A stretch of DNA of 64,000 bases, taken from Albimonas pacifica (GTDB taxonomy: Bacteria > Pseudomonadota > Alphaproteobacteria > Rhodobacterales > Rhodobacteraceae). Made by a program: the position numbers and the translations under genes. The notes under the pieces were generated by a model that did not search any database, had not been told where the DNA came from, and worked only from the letters and a program-made list of their open reading frames with translations. Below are positions 43,970 through 52,160 of this stretch, piece by piece. Each line of letters opens with the position of its first letter. Position 1 is the stretch's first letter. The stretch is from assembly GCF_900113695.1 (NCBI RefSeq), contig NZ_FOQH01000001.1, forward strand, positions 186,001-250,000, read 5' to 3'.

Positions 43970-45597
43970 AGGTGCTGGTGCTCGGCGGCTACGGCGTCTT
44001 CGGCGCGCGGCTGGCGCGGCTGCTGGTCCGCGACGGGCACGCGGTGACGGTGGCGGGCCGCAGCCTCGCGCCCGCGCAGGCGCTGGCGGCGGAGCTGGGC
44101 TGCGCCGCCCTGCGCATGGACCGCGAGGGCGACCTGCGCGAGCTCGACGGCCACGACGTGGTGATCGACGCGGCCGGGCCCTTCCACGCCTACGGCGACG
44201 ACCCCCTGCGGCTGCCGCGCACCGCGCTGGCCAGGGGGCTGCACTACCTCGACCTCGCCGACGACGCGCGCTTCTGCGCCGGGATCGCGGCGCTCGATGG
44301 GCCGGCGCGCGCGGCGGGACGCTGCGCGATCTCGGGCCTGTCCTCGACGCCTGCGCTGTCGAGCGCGGCGGTGCGCGCGCTGGTCGGGCGGGAGACGCCC
44401 CGCCTGATCGACTGCGCCATCCTGCCCGGCAACCGCAGCCCGCGGGGCCGCTCGGTGATGCGCTCGATCCTGGCGCAGGCGGGGCGGCCGATGCGGGTGC
44501 GCCGGGGCGGCGCCTGGACCGAGGTCCCCGGCTGGTCCGATCCCGCCGACTACCGCCTGCCGGGCGGGCTCGTGCGCCAGGGCTGGCAGATCGAGACGCC
44601 GGACCAGGCGCTGTTCCCCGCCCATTTCGGAGCCGAGACGGCGCTGTTCCGCGCGGGGCTCGAACTGGCGGCGATGCGCTACGGCCTCGCCGCCTTCGCG
44701 CGCCTGCGCCGGCGCTGGCCGGTCCCGATCTCGTCGCCGCTGCTGGCCGCCTTCAAGGCGGGGGCCGACCTGCTCGCCCCCTTCGGCAGCGGCGTCGGCG
44801 GGATGTCGGTCGGCGTCGTCGTGGGGGCCGAGCGGCGGACCTGGGCGCTGCGGGTCGACGACGGGGACGGCCCCTTCATCCCCGCCGTCGCCGCGCGCGC
44901 CCTGCTGCGCCGCGCCTCCCTCCCCGTCGGCGCCCGCCCGGCGCTGGAGGCGGTGACGCTGGCCGAGGCCGAGGCCGCGATGGCCGACCTGAGCGTCCGC
45001 GTCGAGCGCCGGGTCGAGCCGTTCGCGCCGATCTTCCCCCGGGTTCTGGGCCCGGCCTTCGAGACCCTGCCGCAGGCCGTCCGGGCCACGCACCTGACGG
45101 CCGACGTCTCCCGCTGGCGGGGGCGCGCCTCGGTGACCCGGGGCGAGGGGGCGTGGAGCCGGCTGCTCGCCGCCGTCTTCGGCTTTCCCGCCGCCGCCGA
45201 GGACGTGCCCGTCGAGGTGGTCAAGACCGCGACGCCGCGGGGCGAGACCTGGCTGCGCCGCTTCGACGGGCGCGGCTTCCGCTCGCATCTCTGCGCCGGA
45301 GCGGATGGGATGACCGAGCGCTTCGGCCCCTTCGCCTTCCGCCTCGGCCTGCGGGTGGAGGACGGCGCGCTGCACTACCCGGTGCGCGCGGGGCGGATCG
45401 GGCCGCTGCCGCTGCCGGCCGCGCTGCTGCCGGTCTCGGTCGCCCGGGAATACGCCGACGCGGAGGGCTTCCGCTTCGACGTCGAGCTGCGCGCGCCGCT
45501 GACCCGTGGGCTGCTGGTGCGCTATCGCGGGCGTCTCGCGCCGGAGGGGGACGCGGCGGCCGGGGCGGCGGCGGCCGGGGCGGCGGCGGAGGTCTGA
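43966..45597 (+). CDS. Saccharopine-reductase-like protein with C-terminal DUF4166 domain
   Basis: A 543-residue two-domain protein. The N-terminal NAD(P) fold has VLVLGGYGVFGARLARLLV and GHDVVIDAAGPFHAYG plus HYLDLADDARF. The C-terminal 190 residues (from about 340) match the DUF4166 pattern: FPRVLGPAFETLP, then SRLLAAVFGFPA, TWLRRFDGRGFRSHL and ERFGPFAFRLGL. The GTG start at 43966 overlaps the DCC stop (GTGA). The final 25 residues are alanine/glycine-rich and overlap the end of the convergent MFS gene by 76 bases. Function unknown, possibly a membrane-associated reductase. Confidence 0.85.
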   Translation: MKVLVLGGYGVFGARLARLLVRDGHAVTVAGRSLAPAQALAAELGCAALRMDREGDLRELDGHDVVIDAAGPFHAYGDDPLRLPRTALARGLHYLDLADDARFCAGIAALDGPARAAGRCAISGLSSTPALSSAAVRALVGRETPRLIDCAILPGNRSPRGRSVMRSILAQAGRPMRVRRGGAWTEVPGWSDPADYRLPGGLVRQGWQIETPDQALFPAHFGAETALFRAGLELAAMRYGLAAFARLRRRWPVPISSPLLAAFKAGADLLAPFGSGVGGMSVGVVVGAERRTWALRVDDGDGPFIPAVAARALLRRASLPVGARPALEAVTLAEAEAAMADLSVRVERRVEPFAPIFPRVLGPAFETLPQAVRATHLTADVSRWRGRASVTRGEGAWSRLLAAVFGFPAAAEDVPVEVVKTATPRGETWLRRFDGRGFRSHLCAGADGMTERFGPFAFRLGLRVEDGALHYPVRAGRIGPLPLPAALLPVSVAREYADAEGFRFDVELRAPLTRGLLVRYRGRLAPEGDAAAGAAAAGAAAEV

Positions 45598-46748
45598 GCG
45601 CGTCGCGCGCGCAGGCGGCCCGCCCGCGCCATCGCGCCCGCCAGCGCCAGCAGGCAGGCGAGCTGCGCGGCGAAGAACACGCCCATCGCGGGGACCAGCC
45701 CGATCCGGTCCGCCAGCGCCCCCGCCGCCACCACCGGCGCCGAGAACCCGCAATAGGCGTAGACGAAGAGCCCCGCCGCCGCGCGCGCCCGGTTTTCGGG
45801 CGCCAGCGCCGAGACCTCGGAGAGGGCCGCGAGGTAGACGAAGCCGTAGCTCGCCGCGCTGGTCAGCGCCGTGCCCAGCAGGATCAGCGGGACCGAAGCG
45901 GTCGCCGCCCCCGCCAGCAGCCCCGCGAAGCCCAGCGGGATCAGCCCCAGCCCGATGCGCAGGGCGCGCGGGTTGCTGGTCCGCCGCGCCAGCGGCTGGC
46001 ACAGGAAGCCCACGAAGAGCGCGAGGAAGATCACCGGCCCCGACCAGGAGTCCAGCTCCAGCCGCGCCAGCAGCAGCGGCGTCGCGGCGATGGTCATCCC
46101 CGTCGAGGCCCAGGCCAGCGCCAGCGCCAGACCGTAGGGCGCGCTCCCCGCCGGGAACACCGGCAGGCGCAGCGGCGAGACCCGGCGCGGCGGCGCGATC
46201 CGGGGCAGGCGCAGGCAGGCCAGCGCCAGCGGCGGCGCCGCGATCAGCAGCGCCCAGAAGCTCGCCGGCGCGAAGCTCGGGCCCTGCGCCATCAGGCTGA
46301 GACCGGTGGCGAGCGCCCCGCCGCCGAAGCCCAGCGTGGTCGCCGAGGTCACCATCAGCGCCGCGGGCTTCGCGCGGGCCTCGCCCATCAGCTCGGCCAT
46401 CCAGGCGGTTCCCGCAGGGGTGGCGAGGCCCGTGCCGATCCCCAGCAGGACCCGCGCCGCCGCCAGCTCCGCCCAGCCGGGCGAGAGCGCCAGCAGCAGC
46501 GTCGCCGCGAAGCTCAGCAGCAGGGCGCAGACCAGCGGCGCCCGGCGCCCGACCCGGTCCGAGAGCCCGCCGAGCAGGATCAGCGTCGGCATCAGCCCCG
46601 CCACATAGGCCGCGAAGGCCAGCGTCGCCGCCCCGGCGCCCAGCCCGGCCTGCGCGAGATAGGCCGGGTAGAGCGGCGCCTGAAGGTTGACCGCGAAGGT
46701 CACGGCGAAGAGGCAGAGGGCCAGCAGCGGCGCGTGCAGAGGCGTCAT
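45522..46748 (-). CDS. MFS transporter
   Basis: A 408-residue major facilitator protein with about twelve membrane helices. The loop 2-3 motif is LGGLSDRVGRRAPLV, the classical G-x3-D-R-x-G-R-R signature. It ends in a hydrophilic tail (AAAPAAAAPAAASPSGARRPR) that overlaps the convergent gene. Start 46748 is the ATG before the first helix. It is divergent from the MocR regulator at 46860 and shares a long inverted repeat with it, so it is probably a regulated exporter or importer of an amino compound or vitamin. Confidence 0.9.
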   Translation of the reverse strand: MTPLHAPLLALCLFAVTFAVNLQAPLYPAYLAQAGLGAGAATLAFAAYVAGLMPTLILLGGLSDRVGRRAPLVCALLLSFAATLLLALSPGWAELAAARVLLGIGTGLATPAGTAWMAELMGEARAKPAALMVTSATTLGFGGGALATGLSLMAQGPSFAPASFWALLIAAPPLALACLRLPRIAPPRRVSPLRLPVFPAGSAPYGLALALAWASTGMTIAATPLLLARLELDSWSGPVIFLALFVGFLCQPLARRTSNPRALRIGLGLIPLGFAGLLAGAATASVPLILLGTALTSAASYGFVYLAALSEVSALAPENRARAAAGLFVYAYCGFSAPVVAAGALADRIGLVPAMGVFFAAQLACLLALAGAMARAGRLRARRAQTSAAAPAAAAPAAASPSGARRPR

Positions 46749-46812
46749 GGAGATCCCGATCCCTGGAAACCGCGCCAGCCATGGCCCGCGCAGGCTGGCG
46801 GCGACAGGGACG

Positions 46813-46844
46813 CTCCAGTACGATCCGACCGGACCGTACTGGAG
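46813..46844. promoter_or_regulatory. Operator candidate of MocR/MFS divergent pair
   Basis: CTCCAGTACGATCC (46813-46826) and GGACCGTACTGGAG (46831-46844) are inverted copies with one mismatch and a four-base spacer. The site ends 15 bases before the regulator ATG and 65 before the MFS start, which suits control of both genes. Confidence 0.72.
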
Positions 46845-46859
46845 CCAGGAGCGGTACAG

Positions 46860-48266
46860 ATGGCGACCTCGCCCCTCTCTCGAACCGACGGCCGGACCCT
46901 CGTCGAGCAGGTGATGGAGCGGCTGCGCGGCCGCATCGCCGGGCGGCAGGCGGCGCCGGGGGCGCGGCTGCCCTCGATCCGGGGGCTGGCTGCGCAGCTC
47001 GGCGTCTCGCGCTCGACGGTGGTCGAGGCTTACGACCGGCTGGTGGCCGAGGGCGTCGTGCAGCCGCGTCGCGGCTCGGGCTTCTACGTGGCCGCGCATC
47101 CGCCGCCCTTCGCGCTCGGCGACGGCGGCCCGCCGCTGGCGCGCGAGATCGACCCCCTGCGCATCACCCGCCAGGCGCTCGACGGCCGCCACGTGCGGGC
47201 CAACCCGGGCTGCGGCTGGCTGCCGGCGAGCTGGATGCCCCAGGCCGAGATCCGGCGCGCCCTGCGCAGCCTCGCGCGGTCGGGGGAGGCGGCGCTGACC
47301 GACTACGCCACCCCGCTGGGCCTGCCGGAGCTCCGCGGCCTGCTGGCCGTGCGCCTCGCCGACGCCGGGGTCGAAGCGCATCCCGACCAGATCATGCTGA
47401 CCGAGAGCGGCGCCCAGGCGCTGGACCTCGCCTGCCGCCTGCTGCTCGAGCCGGGGGACCGGGTGCTGGTGGACGATCCGTGCTACTTCAACTTCCTGGC
47501 CCTGTTCCGCGCCCACCGGGTCGAGGCGATCGGCGTGCCGCGCGGCCCCTCCGGCCCGGACCTCGAGGCCTTCGAGGCGGCGTTGGCGGCGCATCGCCCG
47601 CGGCTCTACGTGACCAATTCCGGCCCGCACAACCCGACCGGCGGCGGGCTCTCGCCCGTCGTGTGCCACCGCCTGCTGCGGCTGGCCGAGGCGCATGACC
47701 TGCTGATCCTCGAGGACGACGTCTTCGCCGATTTCGAGGAACGGCCGAGCCCGCGCCTCGCGGCCTTCGCGGGGCTGGAGCGGGTGATCCAGATCGGCAG
47801 CTTCTCGAAGACGCTGTCGGCCTCGATCCGCTGCGGCTACGTCGCGGCCCGGCCGGACTGGATCGAGGCGCTGGTGGACCTGAAGCTCGCCACCTCCTTC
47901 GGCGGCGGGGCGATGTCGGCGGCAGTGGTGCTGCACCTGCTGAAGGAAGGCGCCTACCGGCGGCACGTGCAGGGGATGCGCACCCGGCTCGCGGCCGCGG
48001 CCAGCGCGGTCGCGCCGCGCCTCGCGGCGCTGGGGATCGCGCCCGAGCAGGCGCCCGAGCAGGGCCTGTTCCTGTGGCGCCGCCTGCCCGAGGGGGTGGA
48101 CGGCGCCGCCCTCTCCCGCGCGGCCTGGGAGGAGGGCGTGGTCCTCGCCCCCGGCGACGCCTTCAGCCTGTCGCGCGCCTGCGGGCGCTTCATGCGCTTC
48201 AACGTGGCCCAGATGCAGGAACCGGAGGTGTTCGAGATCCTCGGCCGCCTCCTGGCGCGGGCCTGA
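46860..48266 (+). CDS. MocR-family regulator (GntR HTH + aminotransferase fold)
   Basis: A 468-residue regulator. Residues 10-80 form a GntR winged helix (LVEQVMERLRGRIAGRQ, then GLAAQLGVSRSTVVEAYDRL, then GSGFYV). The remainder is an aminotransferase class I fold with the PLP lysine K317 in IGSFSKTLSASIRCGY, and the substrate-like VTNSGPHNPTGGG and LEDDVFADF. Family members (PdxR, GabR, TauR) sense PLP with an amino compound. It is divergent from the MFS gene with an inverted repeat between, so it probably regulates that transporter. Confidence 0.93.
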   Translation: MATSPLSRTDGRTLVEQVMERLRGRIAGRQAAPGARLPSIRGLAAQLGVSRSTVVEAYDRLVAEGVVQPRRGSGFYVAAHPPPFALGDGGPPLAREIDPLRITRQALDGRHVRANPGCGWLPASWMPQAEIRRALRSLARSGEAALTDYATPLGLPELRGLLAVRLADAGVEAHPDQIMLTESGAQALDLACRLLLEPGDRVLVDDPCYFNFLALFRAHRVEAIGVPRGPSGPDLEAFEAALAAHRPRLYVTNSGPHNPTGGGLSPVVCHRLLRLAEAHDLLILEDDVFADFEERPSPRLAAFAGLERVIQIGSFSKTLSASIRCGYVAARPDWIEALVDLKLATSFGGGAMSAAVVLHLLKEGAYRRHVQGMRTRLAAAASAVAPRLAALGIAPEQAPEQGLFLWRRLPEGVDGAALSRAAWEEGVVLAPGDAFSLSRACGRFMRFNVAQMQEPEVFEILGRLLARA

Positions 48267-48278
48267 GCCTTCCTTGGG

Positions 48279-48305
48279 GGGCGCGATGGCGCCCGCCTCG
48301 CTTTT
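48279..48305 (+). terminator. Intrinsic terminator after MocR gene
   Basis: GGGCGC (48279-48284) pairs with GCGCCC (48289-48294), loop GATG, then GCCTCGCTTTT. The T-run makes this the most classical terminator in the window. It ends next to the TetR operator candidate. Confidence 0.6.
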
Positions 48306-48322
48306 CATGATAGGCGTCATGA
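48305..48322. promoter_or_regulatory. TetR operator candidate
   Basis: TCATGA - six bases - TCATGA. Its core ATGAT-AGG-CGTCAT (48307-48320) matches two sites before the SDR gene at 50961 (ATGAT-N3-CGTCAT). It lies 26 bases before the TetR start, so autoregulation is likely. Confidence 0.65.
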
Positions 48323-48347
48323 CCGGGGTCTGGGCAAGGAGACGGCG

Positions 48348-48926
48348 ATGCGGGTGAGCCGGGATCAGGTGGCGAAGAACCGGGCGGCGATCCTTCGGGC
48401 GGCCGGGCGGCTGTTCCGCGAGCGAGGCTGCGACGCGGTCTCGGTGGCCGAGGTGATGAAGGCCGCGGGCCTGACCCACGGCGGCTTCTACGGCCATTTC
48501 CGCAACAAGGACGACCTGGTCGCCCAGGCCCTGGCCGCCGCCTTCGAGGAGCTGGGGCCCGGTCCCGCGGACCCGGCCGAGAGCGCGGCGCTCTATCTCT
48601 CCGACAGCCACCGCGCCGACGTCGCCGGGGGCTGCCCGATCGCGGCGCTGGCGAGCGAGGCCGCGCGCCTGCCCGGCCCGGCGCGCGCCGAGATGACCCG
48701 CGCGATGCGCGGGCGGATCGAGCGCATGGCGCAGACCGCGCCCGGCGCCGATGAGCAGGCGCGCCGGCAGGCGGCGGCGGCGCAATGGGCTTCGATGGTC
48801 GGGGCGCTGGTCCTGGCCCGGCTGAGCGACGACCCGGCGCTGTCGGACGAGATCCTGGAGGCGGCGCGCGCCCGTTTCGGGCCCGCGGGACCGGCGCCTC
48901 AGGGCGTGCCGGCGAAGGCGAGGTAG
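48348..48926 (+). CDS. TetR/AcrR-family transcriptional regulator
   Basis: A 192-residue repressor. The N-terminal HTH is RAAILRAAGRLFRERGCDAVSVAEVMKAAGLTHGGFYGHF in outline, about residues 11-50, and the C-terminal helical domain follows (GCPIAALASEAARL typical). A spaced TCATGA pair lies upstream. The 3' end overlaps the convergent AEC transporter gene by 28 bases. The motif match points to the SDR gene at 50961 as a target besides its own promoter. Confidence 0.92.
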   Translation: MRVSRDQVAKNRAAILRAAGRLFRERGCDAVSVAEVMKAAGLTHGGFYGHFRNKDDLVAQALAAAFEELGPGPADPAESAALYLSDSHRADVAGGCPIAALASEAARLPGPARAEMTRAMRGRIERMAQTAPGADEQARRQAAAAQWASMVGALVLARLSDDPALSDEILEAARARFGPAGPAPQGVPAKAR

Positions 48927-49846
48927 GCCGAGAGGGTCACGACCGAAAGCGCGGTGGTCGAGAGCACCACGCTGCCGGTCAGGCGCGCCTCGCGGCCGTA
49001 GAACTCGGCCAGCATGAAGGGGCCGGTGCCGGTGGGCAGCGCCGCCAGCAGCACCGCCACATGCACCAGCGGCGCGGGCAGGCCCATCAGCGGCCCCGCG
49101 ATCGCCCAGGTCGCCGCGGGGTGCACCACCAGCTTCATCAGCGCCAGCCGCCCCGCGGTCCCCGGCCGCGCCTCGCCGCCCTTCTCGGCCGCGTCGCCGG
49201 CCAGGAACAGCCCCAGCGCGATCAGCGCGCAGGGCGAGGCCGCGCCGCCGAGCAGGTCGAGGAACCGCTCGACCGGCGCCGGCGGATGGAAGCCGGTGGC
49301 GAGCGCCGCCGCGCCCAGCGCGGGCGCGATCAGCAGCGGGTTGCGCACCAGCGACTTCAGGGTCCGCCAGGCGACCTCGTGCGGGCGCGCCCGGGCCTGG
49401 AGGCTGCATTCGATGAGGACGATCGCCACGGCGAAGAGCCCGCTGACCGTCAGGATCGTGGCCACCAGCGTCGGGCCCATGCCGGTCTCGCCGACCACGG
49501 CGAGGATCAGGGGGAAGCCCATGAAGCCGGTGTTGGCGTAGCTCGCGTTCAGCCCGTCGATGGCGGCGTCGGCCAGCCCGCGGCCCTCGCCCATGCGCAT
49601 GGCGATGGTCAGGGCGAAGACCACGCCGCAGCCGGCCGCGAAGGCGACGATGAAGTCCGGCCGCCAGATCTGGTCGAGGCTCGCCCCCGCCATGATGTCG
49701 AACAGCAGCGCCGGCAGGGCCAGGTAGACCACCAGCCGGTTCACCTCGCGCGTGGCCGCGGGCCCCAGCGCGCCTTTGCGGCGGGCGATCCACCCCACGA
49801 GGATCAGGGAGAATATCGGCGCCACGACGAGCAGGTTGGAGATCAT
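48899..49846 (-). CDS. AEC-family transporter (auxin efflux carrier-like)
   Basis: A 315-residue membrane protein with about ten helices. The first half begins MISNLLVVAPIFSLILVGWIARRKG and NRLVVYLALPALLF, with the family motif ASYANTGFMGFPL, and the second half has RNPLLIAPALGAAAL and HPAATWAI. Bacterial members carry malonate, malate or other small carboxylates. It is divergent from a LysR regulator (103 bases between), the usual arrangement for a regulated carrier. Confidence 0.9.
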   Translation of the reverse strand: MISNLLVVAPIFSLILVGWIARRKGALGPAATREVNRLVVYLALPALLFDIMAGASLDQIWRPDFIVAFAAGCGVVFALTIAMRMGEGRGLADAAIDGLNASYANTGFMGFPLILAVVGETGMGPTLVATILTVSGLFAVAIVLIECSLQARARPHEVAWRTLKSLVRNPLLIAPALGAAALATGFHPPAPVERFLDLLGGAASPCALIALGLFLAGDAAEKGGEARPGTAGRLALMKLVVHPAATWAIAGPLMGLPAPLVHVAVLLAALPTGTGPFMLAEFYGREARLTGSVVLSTTALSVVTLSAYLAFAGTP

Positions 49847-49949
49847 CGCGGCGACGCCTCGTGCAGGTGGATCGCCGACGGTGTTGCCACAGCGGACCGA
49901 TATGCTCCAATGCTGGTTAAGGTCGATATCAATGCACGGAGCGCATCGA
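49847..49949. promoter_or_regulatory. Divergent AEC/LysR promoter region
   Basis: This 103-base gap contains a lower-GC section with GATAT near 49898 and ATATC at 49926-49930, plausible outer parts of a LysR binding region. GGAG (49938-49941) serves the LysR start at 49950. Confidence 0.4.
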
Positions 49950-50831
49950 ATGGACACGCGCCAGATGGCCTGGTTCGTCGCCCTGGGCGAGACCCTGCAC
50001 TTCGGCCGCGCCGCGGAGCGGGTGCACATGAGCCAGCCCGCCTTCAGCCGCCGCATCGCCGAGCTGGAGCGCGACCTGGGCGCGCGCCTGGTCGAGCGGG
50101 ATTCGCGCAACGTCTCCCTGACCCCCGCCGGCGCCCGCTTCCTGTTCGACGCGCGCGAGGTGCTGGCCCGCTTCGAGGCCGCCTGCCGGGACGCGCGCCT
50201 GGTGGCGCTGGGCGAGAAGGGGGAGCTGCGCCTGGGCTTCATGATGCACGCCGCCCACCGGCTGGTGCCCCGGCTCGCCGGTCTCTACGCCGAGCGTCGC
50301 CCCGCCGTGCGCCTGATCCTGGAGGAGACGACCCCCGCCGAGATCGAGGTCCGCATGCGCCGGGGCGAGCTCGACGCGGCGGTGACCTTCCTCGGCCGTC
50401 CGGACCCCGCGCTGGAAGCGCTGCCGCTGCTGCGCGACCGCCTGCGGCTGGCGGCGCCCGAGGGCCACCCCCTCGCCGGGCGCGAGCGCATCCGGCCCGC
50501 GGACCTGGCGGGCGAGGCGCTGATCGCCGCCCCCGCCTCCACCGCCGCCCCCCTGCGCGAGGCCATCGAGGGCTGGTGCGCCGGCCTCTCCACGCCGCCC
50601 CGCTTCGCCTACGAGCCGCGGCTGCAGCAGACGATCCTGCGGCTGGTCGCGGCGGGGCTGGGGGTGGCGCTGGTGCCGGGCTCGATCTGCGACGACCGGA
50701 TCCCGGGCGTGGCCTCGGTCGCGCTCGAGGCGGCCCCGCAGCTCGACGTCGTGCTGCTGGTCGCCCGCGCAGGCGCCAACCCCGCCGTCGCGCCGCTGGT
50801 CGAGCTGGCCGCAGACTTCCGCGGCGGCTGA
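49950..50831 (+). CDS. LysR-family transcriptional regulator
   Basis: A 293-residue regulator. The N-terminal HTH is MAWFVALGETLHFGRAAERVHMSQPAFSRRIAELERDLGARL, with the co-inducer-binding domain after residue 90 (GELRLGFMMHAAHRLVPRLAGLYAER). ATG 49950 has GGAG eight bases upstream; an in-frame ATG at 49932 would add six residues. It is divergent from the AEC transporter and most likely activates it. The SDR gene downstream has its own promoter region. Confidence 0.92.
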   Translation: MDTRQMAWFVALGETLHFGRAAERVHMSQPAFSRRIAELERDLGARLVERDSRNVSLTPAGARFLFDAREVLARFEAACRDARLVALGEKGELRLGFMMHAAHRLVPRLAGLYAERRPAVRLILEETTPAEIEVRMRRGELDAAVTFLGRPDPALEALPLLRDRLRLAAPEGHPLAGRERIRPADLAGEALIAAPASTAAPLREAIEGWCAGLSTPPRFAYEPRLQQTILRLVAAGLGVALVPGSICDDRIPGVASVALEAAPQLDVVLLVARAGANPAVAPLVELAADFRGG

Positions 50832-50865
50832 GGCGTTCCGGGGCGCCGGGCGGGGCTTGACTTCA

Positions 50866-50911
50866 ATCATGACGACCATCATCTAAATTCATACATGATG
50901 CTCGTCATCAT
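50866..50911. promoter_or_regulatory. Double operator before SDR gene
   Basis: Two 17-base arms (50866-50882 and 50895-50911) are inverted copies matching at 15 of 17 positions, 12 bases apart. Each contains ATGAT-N3-CGTCAT (left on the minus strand, right on the plus), the same as the TetR-gene site at 48307-48320. A TTGACT at 50857-50862 could be a -35 box overlapping the left arm. Confidence 0.7.
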
Positions 50912-50960
50912 TGGCTCGTCCGGCCCTCGCCGGGCGGATGCACGAGCCGGAGGACGTCGG

Positions 50961-51668
50961 ATGAAGGTCGAAGGATCGGTGGCCCTGGTGACGGGCGCGA
51001 ACCGGGGGCTGGGGCTGGCCTTCGCCAGGGCTTTGCTCGCGCGCGGCGCGGCGAAGGTCTATGCGGGCGCCCGGGATCCGGGCTCGGTGACGCTTGCGGG
51101 CGTGGTCCCGCTGAAGCTCGACGTGACCTCGCAGGCGGAGGTCGCCGCGGCGGCCGAGCAGGCGAGGGACGTGACGCTTCTGGTCAACAACGCCGGCATC
51201 GCGATGACCGGGGCGTTCGCCGAGGCGGGCGCGATCGAGCGGATGCGCGCGCAGTTCGAGACCAACGCCGTCGGCACGCTGCGCACCGCGCTCGCCTTCG
51301 CGCCGGCGCTGGCGGCGAACGGCGGCGGCGGCATCGTCAACGTGCTGAGCATCGCCTCGTGGATCAACGGTCCGCTGCTGGCGACCTACGGCGTCTCGAA
51401 GGCGGCGGCCTGGTCGATCACCAACGGCCTGCGGCTGGAGCTCGCCGGGCAGGGCACGCAGGTGGTGGGGATGCACGCGGGCTTCATCGACACCGACCTG
51501 ACCCAGGGCCTCGACCTGCCCAAGGTCACGCCGGAGTCGGTGGCCGAGGCGACCCTCGAGGCGCTGGAGCGCGGCGAGCTCGAGGTCCTCGCCGACGACC
51601 CCAGCCGGATGATCCGCGCGGGCCTGGGCGCCGAGCGGGGCGTCTACCTCGACCCGCCCGCCGTCTAG
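50961..51668 (+). CDS. Short-chain dehydrogenase/reductase
   Basis: A 235-residue SDR. Cofactor motif TGANRGLG is at residues 11-18, LDVTSQAEV and NNAGIAMTG follow, and the catalytic pair is Y143-K147 (LATYGVSKAA). The start at 50961 has GGAGGA upstream; an in-frame ATG at 50895 lies inside the operator and is rejected. The strong double operator and the motif shared with the TetR gene imply inducible expression, perhaps in reactive aldehyde or xenobiotic response. Substrate unknown. Confidence 0.92.
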   Translation: MKVEGSVALVTGANRGLGLAFARALLARGAAKVYAGARDPGSVTLAGVVPLKLDVTSQAEVAAAAEQARDVTLLVNNAGIAMTGAFAEAGAIERMRAQFETNAVGTLRTALAFAPALAANGGGGIVNVLSIASWINGPLLATYGVSKAAAWSITNGLRLELAGQGTQVVGMHAGFIDTDLTQGLDLPKVTPESVAEATLEALERGELEVLADDPSRMIRAGLGAERGVYLDPPAV

Positions 51669-52160
51669 GCCGCCGCCGACCGGCGCCGCCCGACGGGGCG
51701 GCGCCCCATCGCCTGCGACACGGGCTTGCGCGGGAGGCCCGCGCGGACGGCCGCGGCGACCCTCGCCGCGTCGCCGCCTGACCCCTCGGGACTGTGGCCG
51801 GCGATGCAGGACGCCCGGGGTCCGGCGCTGCGCAGGGGCGGGCGCCTGAGCGCCTCGTCCGGGCGCCCGCGGACATGCCCGTGCAGGCTGCGTCGCGCGC
51901 GGGAACGGCCTGCGCCAATGCAACCGGAGCGCGAGAACATATTCAGGAAATTGAGGCGATTATCGACGTTTGTTCCGAGCAGTTATGGCTCGAAACCAAA
52001 TACATGATGACTTGATGGCTGACGCATGGTCTTCTGCCGGCGGATTCGCGGAGTCGGGGGGCTTTCGGATCTGGTCGCCGCGGTCTTCGGACGGCAGCGC
52101 GACCGGGTTTTGAACGGGGCAGGCGCAGGCGTCGCGCCCCGACTGCAGGGGAACTGATTC
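51669..52160. other. Upstream spacer of the autotransporter gene
   Basis: No gene is supported in this 492-base gap. From about 51930 to 52020 the sequence becomes AT-rich (for example GAGAACATATTCAGGAAATT), in contrast to its surroundings, and includes CGAGC/GCTCG around AGTTATG. This is the probable promoter area of the autotransporter, leaving a leader of about 150 bases. Confidence 0.4.

Noticed and set aside
46749-49910. Long upstream extension of the MFS frame on the minus strand
   Set aside because: It runs antisense through the MocR and TetR genes. The MFS protein clearly starts with its first membrane helix at 46748.
51726-52015. Short plus-strand ORFs between the SDR and autotransporter genes
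   Set aside because: Their composition follows the GC bias, no ribosome site is present, and the last part lies in the AT-rich promoter area.
52001-52016. ATACATGATGACTTG before the autotransporter as a further TetR site
   Set aside because: It shares ATGATG with the SDR operator but lacks the CGTCAT half, so it does not fit the 14-bp pattern.
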